A stretch of 64,000 nt of DNA from contig NZ_LZSO01000039.1 in assembly GCF_001665785.1 (NCBI RefSeq), forward strand, positions 62,001 to 126,000, in the 5' to 3' direction. Below, one piece after another: positions 1 to 11,062 of this stretch (its first letter is position 1; each line of letters opens with the position of its first letter). This stretch comes from Mycolicibacterium peregrinum (GTDB lineage Bacteria > Actinomycetota > Actinomycetes > Mycobacteriales > Mycobacteriaceae). A model generated the notes under the pieces. The model did no database searches. It saw only the letters and a list, made by a program, of their open reading frames with translations, and was not told where the DNA came from. Position numbers and translations under genes: made by a program.

Positions 1-294
1 CCCGACCCAGTTGACGCCCATGTACTGGGCCCCGCGCGGTTCGTGGTGCGCCCACATCTCCTCGCGCACCACGGTCTGCTCCCACACCGAGGCGTCGCCG
101 CCACCGAACTCCTTCGGCCACGACATGCACAGCAGATGCTGCTGCGCCAGCGTCCGGCAGAACTGCTGCGCCACCGCCAGATCGGCGGGGTCATCTGTGA
201 ACGCGCCGAGAAAGTCGGCGGGCACCTGATCGGCGATCAGCTCCCGCAGCTCACCGCGCAGCGTGTCGGCCGCCTCACCAAAGTCGAAATCCAC
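1..294 (-). CDS. Acyl-CoA dehydrogenase, N-terminal part (cut by window edge)
   Basis: The first 98 residues of an acyl-CoA dehydrogenase-like flavoprotein are visible; the rest lies left of base 1. The helical N-terminal domain contains the family segment CMSWPKEFGGG followed by a VVREEMW helix, typical of mycobacterial FadE proteins that oxidise acyl-CoA thioesters with FAD. I chose the GTG at 294 because a purine-rich AGGAAAGG/CCAGGAG stretch lies just upstream. The gene follows the CoA-transferase gene after 12 bp, so it is probably the distal part of the leftward operon. The active-site base and FAD-binding regions are outside the window. Confidence 0.8.
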   Translation of the reverse strand, partial: MDFDFGEAADTLRGELRELIADQVPADFLGAFTDDPADLAVAQQFCRTLAQQHLLCMSWPKEFGGGDASVWEQTVVREEMWAHHEPRGAQYMGVNWVG

Positions 295-306
295 TCCTGG
301 CCTTTC

Positions 307-1446
307 CTATCGCGGACCGAGTTCAGCGAGCACCTCGACGGTGTCCGCGCCCAGTTCCGGTGCATACCCGGCGACGTGTCCCGGAGTTCGGGAGAACCAC
401 GTGGGCACACCGGGCATGCGCACCCGGCCGTGCGGGGTGTCGACGGTTTCGAACAGTCCGACTGCGTTGAGATGCTCGTTGTCGAAGAGCTCATCCGGCG
501 TGAGCATGGGAGCCGCCGGAATCTCCAACTCCGCGAACAGGTCCAGCCACTCCGCGGTGGTGCGCTCCTTGAGAGTGCCCGCCAGCAGCCCGTACACCGT
601 GTCGATCTGGCGGGCCCGCTGCTCCAGAGTCGCGTATTCGTGGCTGTCCCAGGCGGGTTGCACCCGTTCGATGAACGCATTCCAGTGCTTGTCGTTGTAG
701 ATCAGCGCCGCGATGTGACCGTCCTTGGTCTCATACGGCCTGCGATTCGGGGTGACCGCCCGGGGGTACACCGCAGGCCCCAGCGGAGGGTCGAACATGG
801 CGCCGTTGGCATGCTCGACCAGCATGAAGGAGGCCATGGTCTCGAACATGCTGACCTCCACCTCCTGGCCCTCGCCGGTGCGCTCCCGGTGGAACAGCGC
901 CATCGTCGTCGCATAAAGGGCGGTCAACCCGGCCACCTTGTCGGCCATGATCGTGCCGACGTAGGAGGCCTCACCGGTCAATTGCTGTTGCACCGCAGGC
1001 AATCCGCACTCGGCCTGGATGGTGTCGTCGTAGGCGGGCCTGTCGGCATCCGGACCGCGCCGGCCATACCCGTAGCAGTTGGTGTAGACGATGCCAGGGT
1101 TGATCGCAGCGACGTCGTCGTAACCGAAACCGAGCTTGGTGATGGCCTTGGCGCGCATCGAGTGGATGAACACATCGGCATCGGCGACCAGCGCCCGCAG
1201 GTCCGCCTTGCCCTGCTCCGACCGCAGATCCAGCACCACGCTGCGCTTGCCGCGGTTGACGTTGATGAACACCCCGCTCATGCCGGGGGCCGGCCCTACC
1301 GAGATGTAGCGGGTGTTGTCCCCCGCCGGTGTCTCGATCTTGATCACGTCGGCGCCCATGTCGGCCATGATCTGCGTGCAGTACGGCCCCATCACCATGG
1401 CGGTGAGATCGACGACCCGAACCCCTTGCAATGGACCGGTTCTCAT
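307..1446 (-). CDS. CaiB/BaiF family (class III) CoA-transferase
   Basis: A 379-residue protein of normal length for formyl-CoA transferase/CaiB enzymes, which move CoA between carboxylic acids through aspartyl-CoA intermediates. Seen in the sequence: the N-terminal LQGVRVVDLTAMVMGPYCTQ segment, GADVIKIE, NRGKRSVVLDL near residue 65, and the AYDD segment near 138-141 where the family's catalytic Asp normally sits. It overlaps the upstream SDR gene by 4 bp (ATGA), implying translational coupling. In this cluster it probably activates or recycles a carboxylic acid product. The acid is not predictable from sequence. Confidence 0.88.
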   Translation of the reverse strand: MRTGPLQGVRVVDLTAMVMGPYCTQIMADMGADVIKIETPAGDNTRYISVGPAPGMSGVFINVNRGKRSVVLDLRSEQGKADLRALVADADVFIHSMRAKAITKLGFGYDDVAAINPGIVYTNCYGYGRRGPDADRPAYDDTIQAECGLPAVQQQLTGEASYVGTIMADKVAGLTALYATTMALFHRERTGEGQEVEVSMFETMASFMLVEHANGAMFDPPLGPAVYPRAVTPNRRPYETKDGHIAALIYNDKHWNAFIERVQPAWDSHEYATLEQRARQIDTVYGLLAGTLKERTTAEWLDLFAELEIPAAPMLTPDELFDNEHLNAVGLFETVDTPHGRVRMPGVPTWFSRTPGHVAGYAPELGADTVEVLAELGPR

Positions 1447-2363
1447 GATCGGGCTCCCTCTGCTGCACGTCCGAAGCTGTATCGAATGTGGTCGGCGTGC
1501 CCGTCAGGAACGACCGGGAAGATCACCGGCTCGCTCACGTCGCGGATGCGGTCTATCTGCTCGCCGACCTCCTCTACGGTCCACGATGGCTGGTACACCC
1601 CGGGCGACTCGGCGACGACGGCACGGGCGATGCGCCCGGCGATCGCCACCAAGAACTCGCCGGTGACCGGACAGGTTTCATGGGCCAGCCAGCCCACTGC
1701 CGGGGCCACGAGGTCCGCGCCCATCGGCGGGTAGGCCGAGGTGTCCAGACCTTCGGCCATCCGGGTCACCGCGCCCGGAACGATCGCGTTGCACAACACA
1801 CCTTCGGCGGCACCTTCCAGTGCCACCACATCGCACAGGCCGAGGATCCCGGCCTTGGCCGCCGCGTAGTTGGCCACCTCATGGTTGCCGTACAGCCCGC
1901 CGATCGACGAGGTCAGCACCACGCGGCCGTACCCGGCCTCACACATCAGCGGAAATGCCGACCGCACAACGTGGAATGCGCCGCGCAGATGCACGTCGAG
2001 CACTGCGTCAAAGTCGTCATAGCTCATCTCTTTGAGCGACGCGCGGCGCACCGTGCCGGCGTTGTGGATCAGGATGTCGATGCGGCCGAAGCGCTCGACG
2101 GCCGCATCGATGATGGCCTGACCGCCTTCAGCGGTCGCCACCGAATCGGTGACGGCAATGGCTTCTCCACCGGCCGAGACGATTTCGTCGGCCACCTGCT
2201 GCGCCGGTGCGGTGTCGGTCCCGTCTCCTGTGAGGCTGCCACCAGGATCGTTGACGACGACCTTCGCGCCCTTCGATGCCAGGAGAAGGGCGTATTCGCG
2301 GCCCAGCCCGCGGCCGGCGCCGGTGATGACGGCGACGCGATCGTCGAATCTCAGAGTGCTCAA
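1443..2363 (-). CDS. SDR family dehydrogenase, MFE-2-like
   Basis: A 306-residue short-chain dehydrogenase with the dinucleotide motif TGAGRGLG near residue 15, HNAG near 100 and the catalytic YAAAK. Its length and the insertion after beta-2 (NDPGGSLTGDG) resemble the hydroxyacyl-CoA dehydrogenase domain of multifunctional enzyme type 2, so an alcohol or 3-hydroxyacyl-CoA oxidation is plausible. The start is a TTG whose last two bases are shared with the upstream TauD stop codon (TTGA at 2360-2363). It lies between the dioxygenase and the CoA-transferase in an unbroken overlapping operon. Confidence 0.87.
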   Translation of the reverse strand: MSTLRFDDRVAVITGAGRGLGREYALLLASKGAKVVVNDPGGSLTGDGTDTAPAQQVADEIVSAGGEAIAVTDSVATAEGGQAIIDAAVERFGRIDILIHNAGTVRRASLKEMSYDDFDAVLDVHLRGAFHVVRSAFPLMCEAGYGRVVLTSSIGGLYGNHEVANYAAAKAGILGLCDVVALEGAAEGVLCNAIVPGAVTRMAEGLDTSAYPPMGADLVAPAVGWLAHETCPVTGEFLVAIAGRIARAVVAESPGVYQPSWTVEEVGEQIDRIRDVSEPVIFPVVPDGHADHIRYSFGRAAEGARS

Positions 2364-3198
2364 GCGAAGGGCTCCTCGCCCTCGAGCTTGGTGCGCTGCA
2401 GCAGCCTGCCCGACGTCGGGTCATACGGTGTGGCCCGGTGCATGGTTCCGGTGTTGTCCCAGATCACCAGATCACCGACGGTCCATTTGTGCCGGTAGGT
2501 GAAGTCGGCCTGGGTGGCCCAATCCCGCAGCCGCACCAGCAGTTCGGCGCTCTTGCGGAAGTCGATCGGGCCGTCCGCGTCGACGATGTGCCGTGCGGTG
2601 GCACCGAGCACGAGCGACTTGCGGCCGGACTGATGCGTCCACACCAACGGCAGTTCCCGATCGCCGATGGCCATCATGCGGCGCAGAGCCTTGGCACTGG
2701 GTTCCGGGTCGTAGTAGAACATCGTGTTCCACGCCGAATGCATGGCCCGCAGGCCCTCGATCTCAGCCTTGTCCTCGTCGGACAGGTCCTCATAGGCGGC
2801 GTAGGTGTTGCAGAACTCGGTGTCACCTTCCTCCGGGTTACCCAGCGCCACGCTCTGCAGCAGCGACGCCAGGATCGGCACTTCGTTCATGGTGCCGTCG
2901 ATGTGCCAGTAGAGCGAACCCTTGAGATAGTCGGCCTGCTTGTTCACCTCGGTGTCGAGGGAGACTTTGTACAGCTTCTCGCCGTGGTGCTCGGGGGCAA
3001 ACGTACCGAGGGTTTCGGTGAATGCGATCTGCTCGTCGTCGGTGAACCCGATCTGCGGGAACACCAGCACCCCCCGCTGCTCGAGCAGTTCGCGGATCCG
3101 CTCGGCATGTTCGCCGGAGAGCAGCGTGCCCTTGTCGGCCCGGATCTCGGTTCCGATGCGGGGCTTGATGTCCCGGGTCTGCAGGGCCGTGGACGTGG

Positions 3199-3202
<4 letters not shown>
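2360..3202 (-). CDS. TauD/TfdA family Fe(II)/2-oxoglutarate dioxygenase
   Basis: A 280-residue non-heme iron dioxygenase. The facial triad is visible as H100-x-D102 in YWHID and the distal H255 in GTMHRATPYD, with R266 placed to bind 2-oxoglutarate. The family hydroxylates a substrate carbon while decarboxylating 2-oxoglutarate, often cleaving ethers, sulfonates or activating alkyl positions. It overlaps the Baeyer-Villiger gene upstream and the SDR gene downstream by 4 bp each, so it is translated from the same mRNA. The substrate is unknown. Confidence 0.9.
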
Positions 3203-5042
<1,840 letters not shown>

Positions 5043-5046
<4 letters not shown>

Positions 5047-6215
5047 ACGTTGGCCTTCTCCGGAAGCGCGGCGGCGTGCAGTGGTGCAGGCATGTCGTGC
5101 ACCGCCGGCAGCACCTCGGCGGCGAACAGCTTGGTGGATTCCATCGCCTTCTCGTACGGCATGGTGCCGAACTGCGGGACGATGGTGACCTCGCAGAACG
5201 AGCAGGCCTCCTGCGCGGCCTTGAGCTTCTCGAACACCGTCTCGGGGGTGCCGATCAGCAGGTTGGAGGCGTGATATCCGGGCGGTCCGCCCTTCTTCTG
5301 GTTGCCGACCTCCGATGCCAGCACGGCCGTCGCGCTCGCCTCACGGGCGGCGTAGGCCTCGTACCCCTTGACACCCTTGAAGTTGGACGCGTCGGCGAAT
5401 CCGTAGTGCACGTTGACGTCGCGGTTGGCCGTCCAGATCCACTCTTCGGTTTGAGCCACGTCGTCTTCGGATTCCACGCAGTACATGAACATCACGTTCT
5501 TGGGTTGACACGGGGCCAGCCCTTCCTCGGCCCGGAAGGTGTTGACCTTGCGCACCTCCTCACCGGCATCGGTGATCGGCTTGTTGCCGACGAACAGCGG
5601 CACCATGCCGCGCCGGGACAGGATCTCCAGCGACTCGGCGGTCGAGGACGAGCTGTAGATCCGGTCGAACAGGTCGGTGCTGATCGGCTCGGGACGCAGC
5701 GACATCTCCGGGAAGCTGAAGATCTTGCCCTCGTAGGAGAATCGCTCACCGGAGAAAGCCAGCTTGAGGATGTCCAGCGTCTCGTTGAAGCGGTCGCGGC
5801 TCTCCTCGCGCGGCACACCGACCGCTGCGAACTCACCCTTGGACACCCCGCGGCCCAGGCCGATGGTGGTGTAGCGACCGTTGGAGACGATGTCGAGGTA
5901 GGCGATCTGGGTCGCCAGCCGGATCGGGTTCCACCACGGCACGACCGCCACGAACGTGCCCAGGCTGACCCGCTCGGTGCGTCCGGCGAAGTACGTCAGT
6001 GCCTGAATCGGGTTGGGCGTCATGCCATACGGCGTTCCGTGGTGCTCGGGGAACCAGATCCCGTCGAAGCCCAGTGGCTCGGCGAGATCACCGAGAGCCA
6101 GCGCGGCCTGCACGCACTTGTAGTCCGGGGTAGCCGGCGGGGTGCTGAAGTCACCGGCGAGCACCCGCTCCCAGTCGTGGGAGTTCTGCGCTCCCGTACC
6201 CAGATTGACCTTCAT
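5043..6215 (-). CDS. Luciferase-like monooxygenase (LLM)
   Basis: A 390-residue TIM-barrel flavin-dependent monooxygenase of the bacterial luciferase superfamily. Visible hallmarks are FDGIWFPEHHG near residue 50, the RVSLGTFVAVVPWWNPIRLA strand-helix and the GLGRGVSKGEF phosphate-loop region. Members use reduced FMN, or F420 in mycobacteria, to oxidise organic substrates. It overlaps the Baeyer-Villiger gene by 4 bp. The 65 bp before the Rieske gene (6216-6280) hold no further ORF, so this gene could begin a separate transcript or be read through. Confidence 0.88.
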
Positions 6216-6280
6216 GTTGTCTCCTTACTCGGCGATTTGCGGCGTTTCGTCCGTGTCTGTCACGGCTCAGATTCCACAAA

Positions 6281-7696
6281 TCACTGGATGTCTCGGGGTT
6301 CTCCGGTGCCCATGTACTTGGAAAGTTGGTAGTGCAGGTTGACCGTGCTGCGTTCGCGGTAGGGATTCGGCAGAGTTCCGGGGAAACCTGCTGACTTCAT
6401 CCCCTGTTGCACCGCCGCCATGTTCGAGAAATCCTGCGGCAGCACCGACAGCCAGTTCGGTGAGTCCTTCGGGGTGTAGGACCAGTCAGTCTGTGGCTCT
6501 TCGCCTTTGGGGTACAGCTCGAAGACAGCGACCTCGAAGATGCACTTGTCCGGGTTGTAGCTCGGATCGGGGCGCGCGCTGTAGCACAGCGCGCTGGTCA
6601 GACCCTGTCCCACTTGGAAGTTCGGGAAGATCTGCCACGCGGTGCCGCTCTGCCCCAGGATGTCCGGCGGGATGGTCGGCCAGATCACGCCACGCGCCTC
6701 GTCATCGCGGCGGGCCGAGGCCAGCCAGTGTTGCAGCACCTCGTCGGCGGGGGTGCCCTCCGGCAGTTCATCGACCAGACGCTTCGCGGCGTTCACCAGG
6801 GTCTGCGTCGTCGTCGCGTTGGTCTCTTCCATGGTGTACACCTGCATCTCGGCAGTTGAGATGCGCGGATCACCCGTGCCCAGGCGGATTTTGGACTTGG
6901 TCTCGTCCATGCCTTTCGGCGCGTCGTAGCCGATGTTGCTGTGTTTGCCCTGCGCCTTCGCCCAACCCTTGAACTCGCCGAACTGGTTGAACTCCGGGTG
7001 CGTGGTGAACACGTGGTAGGTCTCGTTGAAGGCCTCCATCGCCACCTTCCAGTTGCAGTCGAAGTACAACCACTTGCGCCACTTGTAGCGCATGTTCTCC
7101 AGCCCGAACGGGTCGAGGATCTTGGCCGCCGGGTACAGGTAGTCGATCAACGGCTCGCAGTGCGGGTCCATGTTGATGAAAAGCCATCCGCCCCAGGTGT
7201 CCACCTGCACGGGCGCCAGGTGTGTGTTGCGCGCAGTGAGCTTGCCCTGCCAGTCGTCCTGTTCGCGAATGTGGGTGCAGGCTCCGTCGAGTCCGTAGGT
7301 CCAGCCGTGGAATCCGCAGACGAAGGATTTCCTGGCCCGACCGGTCGCGTTCTTGGCCCCCTCCGGGTTGTCGATCAGCTTGCGGCCGCGGTGCATGCAG
7401 ACGTTGTGGTGCGCGGCAAAGGTATTGGCGCCCGTGCGAACCACGATGATCGAATCGTCGAGGATGTCGTATGTCAGGTAGCTTCCGACCTCGGGGATCT
7501 CCTCGACCCGGCCTACCTGCTGCCACACTCTGCGCCACAGTCGATCCCGTTCAGCGCGTGCGTAGTCCGTCGAGATATAGGCCTCGACCGGGATGGTCGT
7601 CGGCGCAGACAGGTCCTCGGCGATGACTCCGGTCGAGTCGTCCGGTTCGGCGTCGACCTCCATCGCGGCGTCGAGATCAGATTCGGTGTGGGCCAT
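6281..7696 (-). CDS. Rieske non-heme iron oxygenase, large (alpha) subunit
   Basis: A 471-residue ring-hydroxylating oxygenase alpha subunit. The Rieske [2Fe-2S] ligands are seen as C100-x-H102 and C127-x2-H130. The catalytic mononuclear iron site is suggested by NETYHVFTTH, with H228 and H233. No beta subunit, ferredoxin or reductase is encoded nearby, so it is probably an alpha-only enzyme using shared electron-transfer partners. The start ATG shares one base with the stop of the SDR gene (TAATG), coupling the two. A hydroxylation or demethylation step early in the pathway is likely but the substrate cannot be named. Confidence 0.92.
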   Translation of the reverse strand: MAHTESDLDAAMEVDAEPDDSTGVIAEDLSAPTTIPVEAYISTDYARAERDRLWRRVWQQVGRVEEIPEVGSYLTYDILDDSIIVVRTGANTFAAHHNVCMHRGRKLIDNPEGAKNATGRARKSFVCGFHGWTYGLDGACTHIREQDDWQGKLTARNTHLAPVQVDTWGGWLFINMDPHCEPLIDYLYPAAKILDPFGLENMRYKWRKWLYFDCNWKVAMEAFNETYHVFTTHPEFNQFGEFKGWAKAQGKHSNIGYDAPKGMDETKSKIRLGTGDPRISTAEMQVYTMEETNATTTQTLVNAAKRLVDELPEGTPADEVLQHWLASARRDDEARGVIWPTIPPDILGQSGTAWQIFPNFQVGQGLTSALCYSARPDPSYNPDKCIFEVAVFELYPKGEEPQTDWSYTPKDSPNWLSVLPQDFSNMAAVQQGMKSAGFPGTLPNPYRERSTVNLHYQLSKYMGTGEPRDIQ

Positions 7697-8553
7697 TAGA
7701 TCCTCCTGATGGCTTCGCGGAAGGATTCGTCCTTGAGGAACAGCGATGTGTTGTCGCCGCCGAGATGGGTCCAGCGCAGGTTGAGTCCGCCGTCGACCAG
7801 GATGGTCTGGCCGGTGATGTAGCTCGAAAGATCTGAGAGCAGGAACAGGATGGCCCCGGCCTGTTCCTCGGGCGTACCGCGCCGGCCCATCGCGATCGCC
7901 CGCTGGTCACGCTCGGGATCGGCGTCGACATAGGTTGCCGAGGCGGCGGTTTCGGTGACGCCGGGCGCGACGGCGTTGACCCGGATGCCTTCGGCGGCAA
8001 GCTCTGCGGCCATGGTTCGGGTGGCCGCCACGATCGCGGCCTTCGCCGTGCCGTAGGCGACGTGATACGGCGCCGTGTTCATCCCGCTGATCGAGGACAC
8101 CGACACGATCGAGCCCGGGTTGCCCTGGGCTCGGATTTCTGCGGCCACAGCCTGGCTCATGAAGAACATGGTTTCGAGGTTCGCGGTGAACAATTCGCGC
8201 CAGTCGGCCCGCGACACCCGGGTGGCCGGCATCCAGGTGGACGGAGCCGCACCGCCGGCGACATTGACCAGCCCGTACAGCGTCCCTTGTCCGTCAGATT
8301 GGAGCCGGCCCACCTCCTTCAGCACGGTGGCGATGCCCTCGTCCGTCGACGCGTCAGCCGCCACCGTCACCACGTTCAGACCCTTGTCCGCGAGTGGCGC
8401 GACGTGGGTGTCGAGGTTGTCCTGCGACCGGCTCACCGCCACGACCGTGGCCCCGGCCTCCGCCGCCATCCGCGTGACGGTGGTGCCGATGCCGCCACCA
8501 CCGGCGCCCGATACCACCACGACCCGGCCGTCCAGGCTCAGGGAACTGTCCAT
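7696..8553 (-). CDS. SDR family oxidoreductase
   Basis: A 285-residue short-chain dehydrogenase with a Gly-rich motif SGAGGGGIG, N-terminal beta strand VVVVSG, and catalytic S...Y-x3-K (SSISG, YHVAYGTAK). I start at ATG 8553, with an AAGG ribosome site about 9 bases upstream, rather than the in-frame TTG two codons earlier. It is the first gene of the leftward operon and faces the regulated divergent gap. The C-terminal SYITGQTILVDGG is the usual family ending. Likely NAD(P)-dependent alcohol/ketone interconversion. Confidence 0.88.
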   Translation of the reverse strand: MDSSLSLDGRVVVVSGAGGGGIGTTVTRMAAEAGATVVAVSRSQDNLDTHVAPLADKGLNVVTVAADASTDEGIATVLKEVGRLQSDGQGTLYGLVNVAGGAAPSTWMPATRVSRADWRELFTANLETMFFMSQAVAAEIRAQGNPGSIVSVSSISGMNTAPYHVAYGTAKAAIVAATRTMAAELAAEGIRVNAVAPGVTETAASATYVDADPERDQRAIAMGRRGTPEEQAGAILFLLSDLSSYITGQTILVDGGLNLRWTHLGGDNTSLFLKDESFREAIRRI

Positions 8554-8573
8554 TCGCAACCCTTGCCGCTTAA

Positions 8574-8585
8574 TTGTCCGGACAA
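8574..8585. promoter_or_regulatory. Candidate GntR operator O1
   Basis: A perfect 12-bp palindrome, TTGTCCGGACAA, lies in the divergent gap 21 bp before the SDR start at 8553. The GT...AC core is of the type bound by GntR-family regulators, and a GntR gene (10322) lies in the facing operon. A related site is at 8670-8681. Assignment to this regulator is inference. Confidence 0.6.
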
Positions 8586-8669
8586 CAAATGAGGATCTTC
8601 ATATTGGAGAACACTATTCCGCAGCGCTTATTCAACCGTCAAGGGTGGATTTGGGCTTTCTGACAGCTA

Positions 8670-8698
8670 TTGTCTGGACTACGACGAGTTGCTAACGT
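8670..8698 (+). promoter_or_regulatory. Candidate promoter of the rightward operon with overlapping GntR operator O2
   Basis: TTGTCT (8670-8675), a 17-bp spacer and TAACGT (8693-8698) form a plausible sigma-A promoter, placing transcription start about 2 bases before the ATG at 8707. The -35 lies within TTGTCTGGACTA (8670-8681), which matches 10 of 12 bases of O1, so binding there would block RNA polymerase. Confidence 0.5.
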
Positions 8699-8706
8699 CC
8701 GAGGTC

Positions 8707-10317
8707 ATGAGCGCCCTATCGGCAAATCCCGGCATCGCCAACGCGAGGTACACCGCAAACCCGGCCGTGGCCGAGAACTGGGCGCTGCAGCAGGTCACCG
8801 GCCCCAGCCGGCTGTTCGGCGCGAACGGCCTGCGCACCGGCCCCGACGGCCGTATCTACGTCGCACAGGTCACCGGCAGCCAGATCAGCGCTCTCGACCT
8901 GGACACGGGACAGCTGGAAACCGTCAGCGCCAAGGGTGGCGACATCATCGCCCCGGACGACGTGGCCTTCGATCCGGAGGGCAACCTCTACGCGACCGAG
9001 GTGATGGACGGCCGGGTCAGCGTGCGCGCCGCCGACGGCACCACCCGCGTCCTGCGCGACGACATCCCCTCCGCGAACGGCATCACCTTCCATCAGGGAC
9101 GGCTGTTCGTCGGAGAATGCCGCGAGGGTGGCCGGCTCATGGAGTTCGACCTGGCCGGTGGCGCCCCGCGCATCCTGCTGGAGAACGTGCCCTCGCCCAA
9201 CGCCATGGAGGTCGGCCCCGACGGGATGCTCTACTTCCCCGTGATGGGCGCGAACGAGATCTGGCGCATTGACCCCAACGGCGGCGAGCCCCAGGTGGTG
9301 GCCGGCGGGCTCGAGGTACCGGACTCGGTCAAGTTCGACGCCGACGGCTATATCGTCTCCACCCAGGTGGCCAGCGGCCAGGTGTTGCGCATCGACCCGC
9401 GCAATGGCGAGCAGACGCTGCTGGCCCAGCTCAACCCCGGCCTGGACAACTGCACCTTCGTCGACGGCCGGCTCTTCGTCTCGAACTTCACCGGTGAGAT
9501 CACCGAGATCTCATCGAGCGGCAGCCAGGCGGTACTGCCGGGTGGTTTGAACTGGCCGCTGGATCTGACGGTCGGCGCCGACGGCAACCTCTATGTCGCC
9601 GACGGCACCTACTTCTATCGGGTCGGCCCCGACGGGGACCTGCAGACAGTCGCGATGCTCTTCTCACCGGGCTATCCGGGTTTCCTCCGTGGGGTGACCT
9701 CTTCGGGCCCAGGCGAATTCATCGTCACCACGGCTGCCGACACCGTGGCGCGGTTCCGCCCAGCTGGGGCTGAGGACGAGGTGAGCCAGGTCATCGCCAG
9801 TGGCATCGACCAGCCCTATGGTGTGGCTTTGGCGCCGGACGGATCCGTGCTGGTGGTCGAGCAGGGCGCCGGCCGGTTGCTCTCGGTGCGCGACGGCTCC
9901 GTGACTGTGTTGGCTTCGGGGCTGGACACCCCGGTCGGTGTGGTGATCGGACCGGACGGGGCACCATTGGTGTCGGTTTCCGGTGCCGTGCTCCGGGTGA
10001 GCGGCGGGAGCGCCGAGCCACTGGTCGACGGATTGCGTACGCCGCACGGCATTCTCGTGCGCGACGGCGCGCTCTACATCGTCGACTCGGGCAGCAAGGA
10101 GCTCATCGGCTACGACCTCGACGATGCGGGCCGCACCACGATCGCCACCGGGCTGCCAGTCGGACCGCCGCCCGGCGTGACTCCCAAGCCACTCAAGGGG
10201 ATGCCGCCGTTCTCCGGCCCGCAGGGCCCGTTCGCCGGGATCACCGCGGGACCCGATGGGACGCTTTACCTCTCGGGCGACGGCGACGGCAGCGTGCTGG
10301 CGCTGCGCAGAGGCTGA
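8707..10317 (+). CDS. SMP-30/gluconolactonase-like beta-propeller protein
   Basis: A 536-residue protein made of repeated beta-propeller blades with recurrent (V/A)-x-PDG-x-(L/I)-Y segments, for example GLRTGPDGRIYVAQ and NAMEVGPDGMLYF. This is the SMP-30/NHL pattern of Ca2+-dependent lactonases and related hydrolases. It is long enough for two six-bladed units. I prefer ATG 8707 (ribosome-site-like CGAGG just before) over the in-frame TTG at 8689. No signal peptide is seen, so it is probably cytosolic. With a Baeyer-Villiger enzyme in the facing operon, lactone hydrolysis is the natural guess, but propellers of this type also bind ligands without catalysis. Confidence 0.75.
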   Translation: MSALSANPGIANARYTANPAVAENWALQQVTGPSRLFGANGLRTGPDGRIYVAQVTGSQISALDLDTGQLETVSAKGGDIIAPDDVAFDPEGNLYATEVMDGRVSVRAADGTTRVLRDDIPSANGITFHQGRLFVGECREGGRLMEFDLAGGAPRILLENVPSPNAMEVGPDGMLYFPVMGANEIWRIDPNGGEPQVVAGGLEVPDSVKFDADGYIVSTQVASGQVLRIDPRNGEQTLLAQLNPGLDNCTFVDGRLFVSNFTGEITEISSSGSQAVLPGGLNWPLDLTVGADGNLYVADGTYFYRVGPDGDLQTVAMLFSPGYPGFLRGVTSSGPGEFIVTTAADTVARFRPAGAEDEVSQVIASGIDQPYGVALAPDGSVLVVEQGAGRLLSVRDGSVTVLASGLDTPVGVVIGPDGAPLVSVSGAVLRVSGGSAEPLVDGLRTPHGILVRDGALYIVDSGSKELIGYDLDDAGRTTIATGLPVGPPPGVTPKPLKGMPPFSGPQGPFAGITAGPDGTLYLSGDGDGSVLALRRG

Positions 10318-10321
10318 CACC

Positions 10322-11056
10322 ATGACTGTCACAGCCGACCATCGTTACCTGCAGGTGGCTCGCACCCTCCGCAAGGAGATCGTCGACGGGGTGTACCCGG
10401 TGGGGTCACAATTGCCCACCGAACATGAACTGTGCGAGCGCTTCGAGGTCAGCCGTTACACCGTGCGCGAGGCGCTGCGCCGGCTACGCGACGACAACCT
10501 CGTCACCTCACGGCCGCGGGCAGGCACCACGGTGGCACCGCGGGCCTCGACGAATACGTATGCCCAGGACGTGGTCTCGATCAACGACCTGCTGGCCTTC
10601 GCGACCGGTGCACAGTTCACCATCGAATCCAACGCCATGGTCACGATCGACGCGGAGTTGGCGGGGCGCACCGGGCTCCCGCTCGGCGAGCAATGGCTGG
10701 CGGTCCGCGGCTACCGGCAGTCCGACGACGATCCGGCCCCGGTATGCCGTACCGAGTACTACATCAACCGCAGCTTCGCCGCCGTCGGGCGTCTGCTGCA
10801 GCGTCATTCCGGCCCGATCTTCCCGCTGATCGAGGATCTGTTCGGAGTCAGTATCGTCGAAGTGCACCAGGAGATCTCAGCGATCGTCACCTCGCCCGAG
10901 CTGGCTGCGGGCCTCAAGGTCACCGCAGGCACCGCAGCCCTGCAGATGCAGCGCACCTACACCACCTCCGACGGGGAGATCGCCCAGGTCACCGTCAACA
11001 CGCACCCGTCGGACCGGTTCCGTCACGCCATGACGATGCGCCGGGTCAAGGGCTGA
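10322..11056 (+). CDS. GntR family regulator, HutC/UTRA subfamily
   Basis: A 244-residue regulator. Residues about 8-72 form the GntR winged helix (LPTEHELCERFEVSRYTVREALRRL), and residues about 90-240 look like a UTRA effector domain. Such proteins bind short dyads and release them on binding a pathway metabolite, often an acid or ester. The gene is second in the rightward operon, 4 bp after the lactonase gene, so it is likely autoregulated through the dyads at 8574-8585 and 8670-8681. Confidence 0.9.
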   Translation: MTVTADHRYLQVARTLRKEIVDGVYPVGSQLPTEHELCERFEVSRYTVREALRRLRDDNLVTSRPRAGTTVAPRASTNTYAQDVVSINDLLAFATGAQFTIESNAMVTIDAELAGRTGLPLGEQWLAVRGYRQSDDDPAPVCRTEYYINRSFAAVGRLLQRHSGPIFPLIEDLFGVSIVEVHQEISAIVTSPELAAGLKVTAGTAALQMQRTYTTSDGEIAQVTVNTHPSDRFRHAMTMRRVKG

Positions 11057-11062
11057 GGGACG

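Noticed and set aside
43..1734. A 563-codon plus-strand frame over the CoA-transferase and SDR genes
   Set aside because: It is antisense to two well-supported enzymes, and its product is Arg/His/Gly-rich with no domain; long antisense frames are expected at this GC content.
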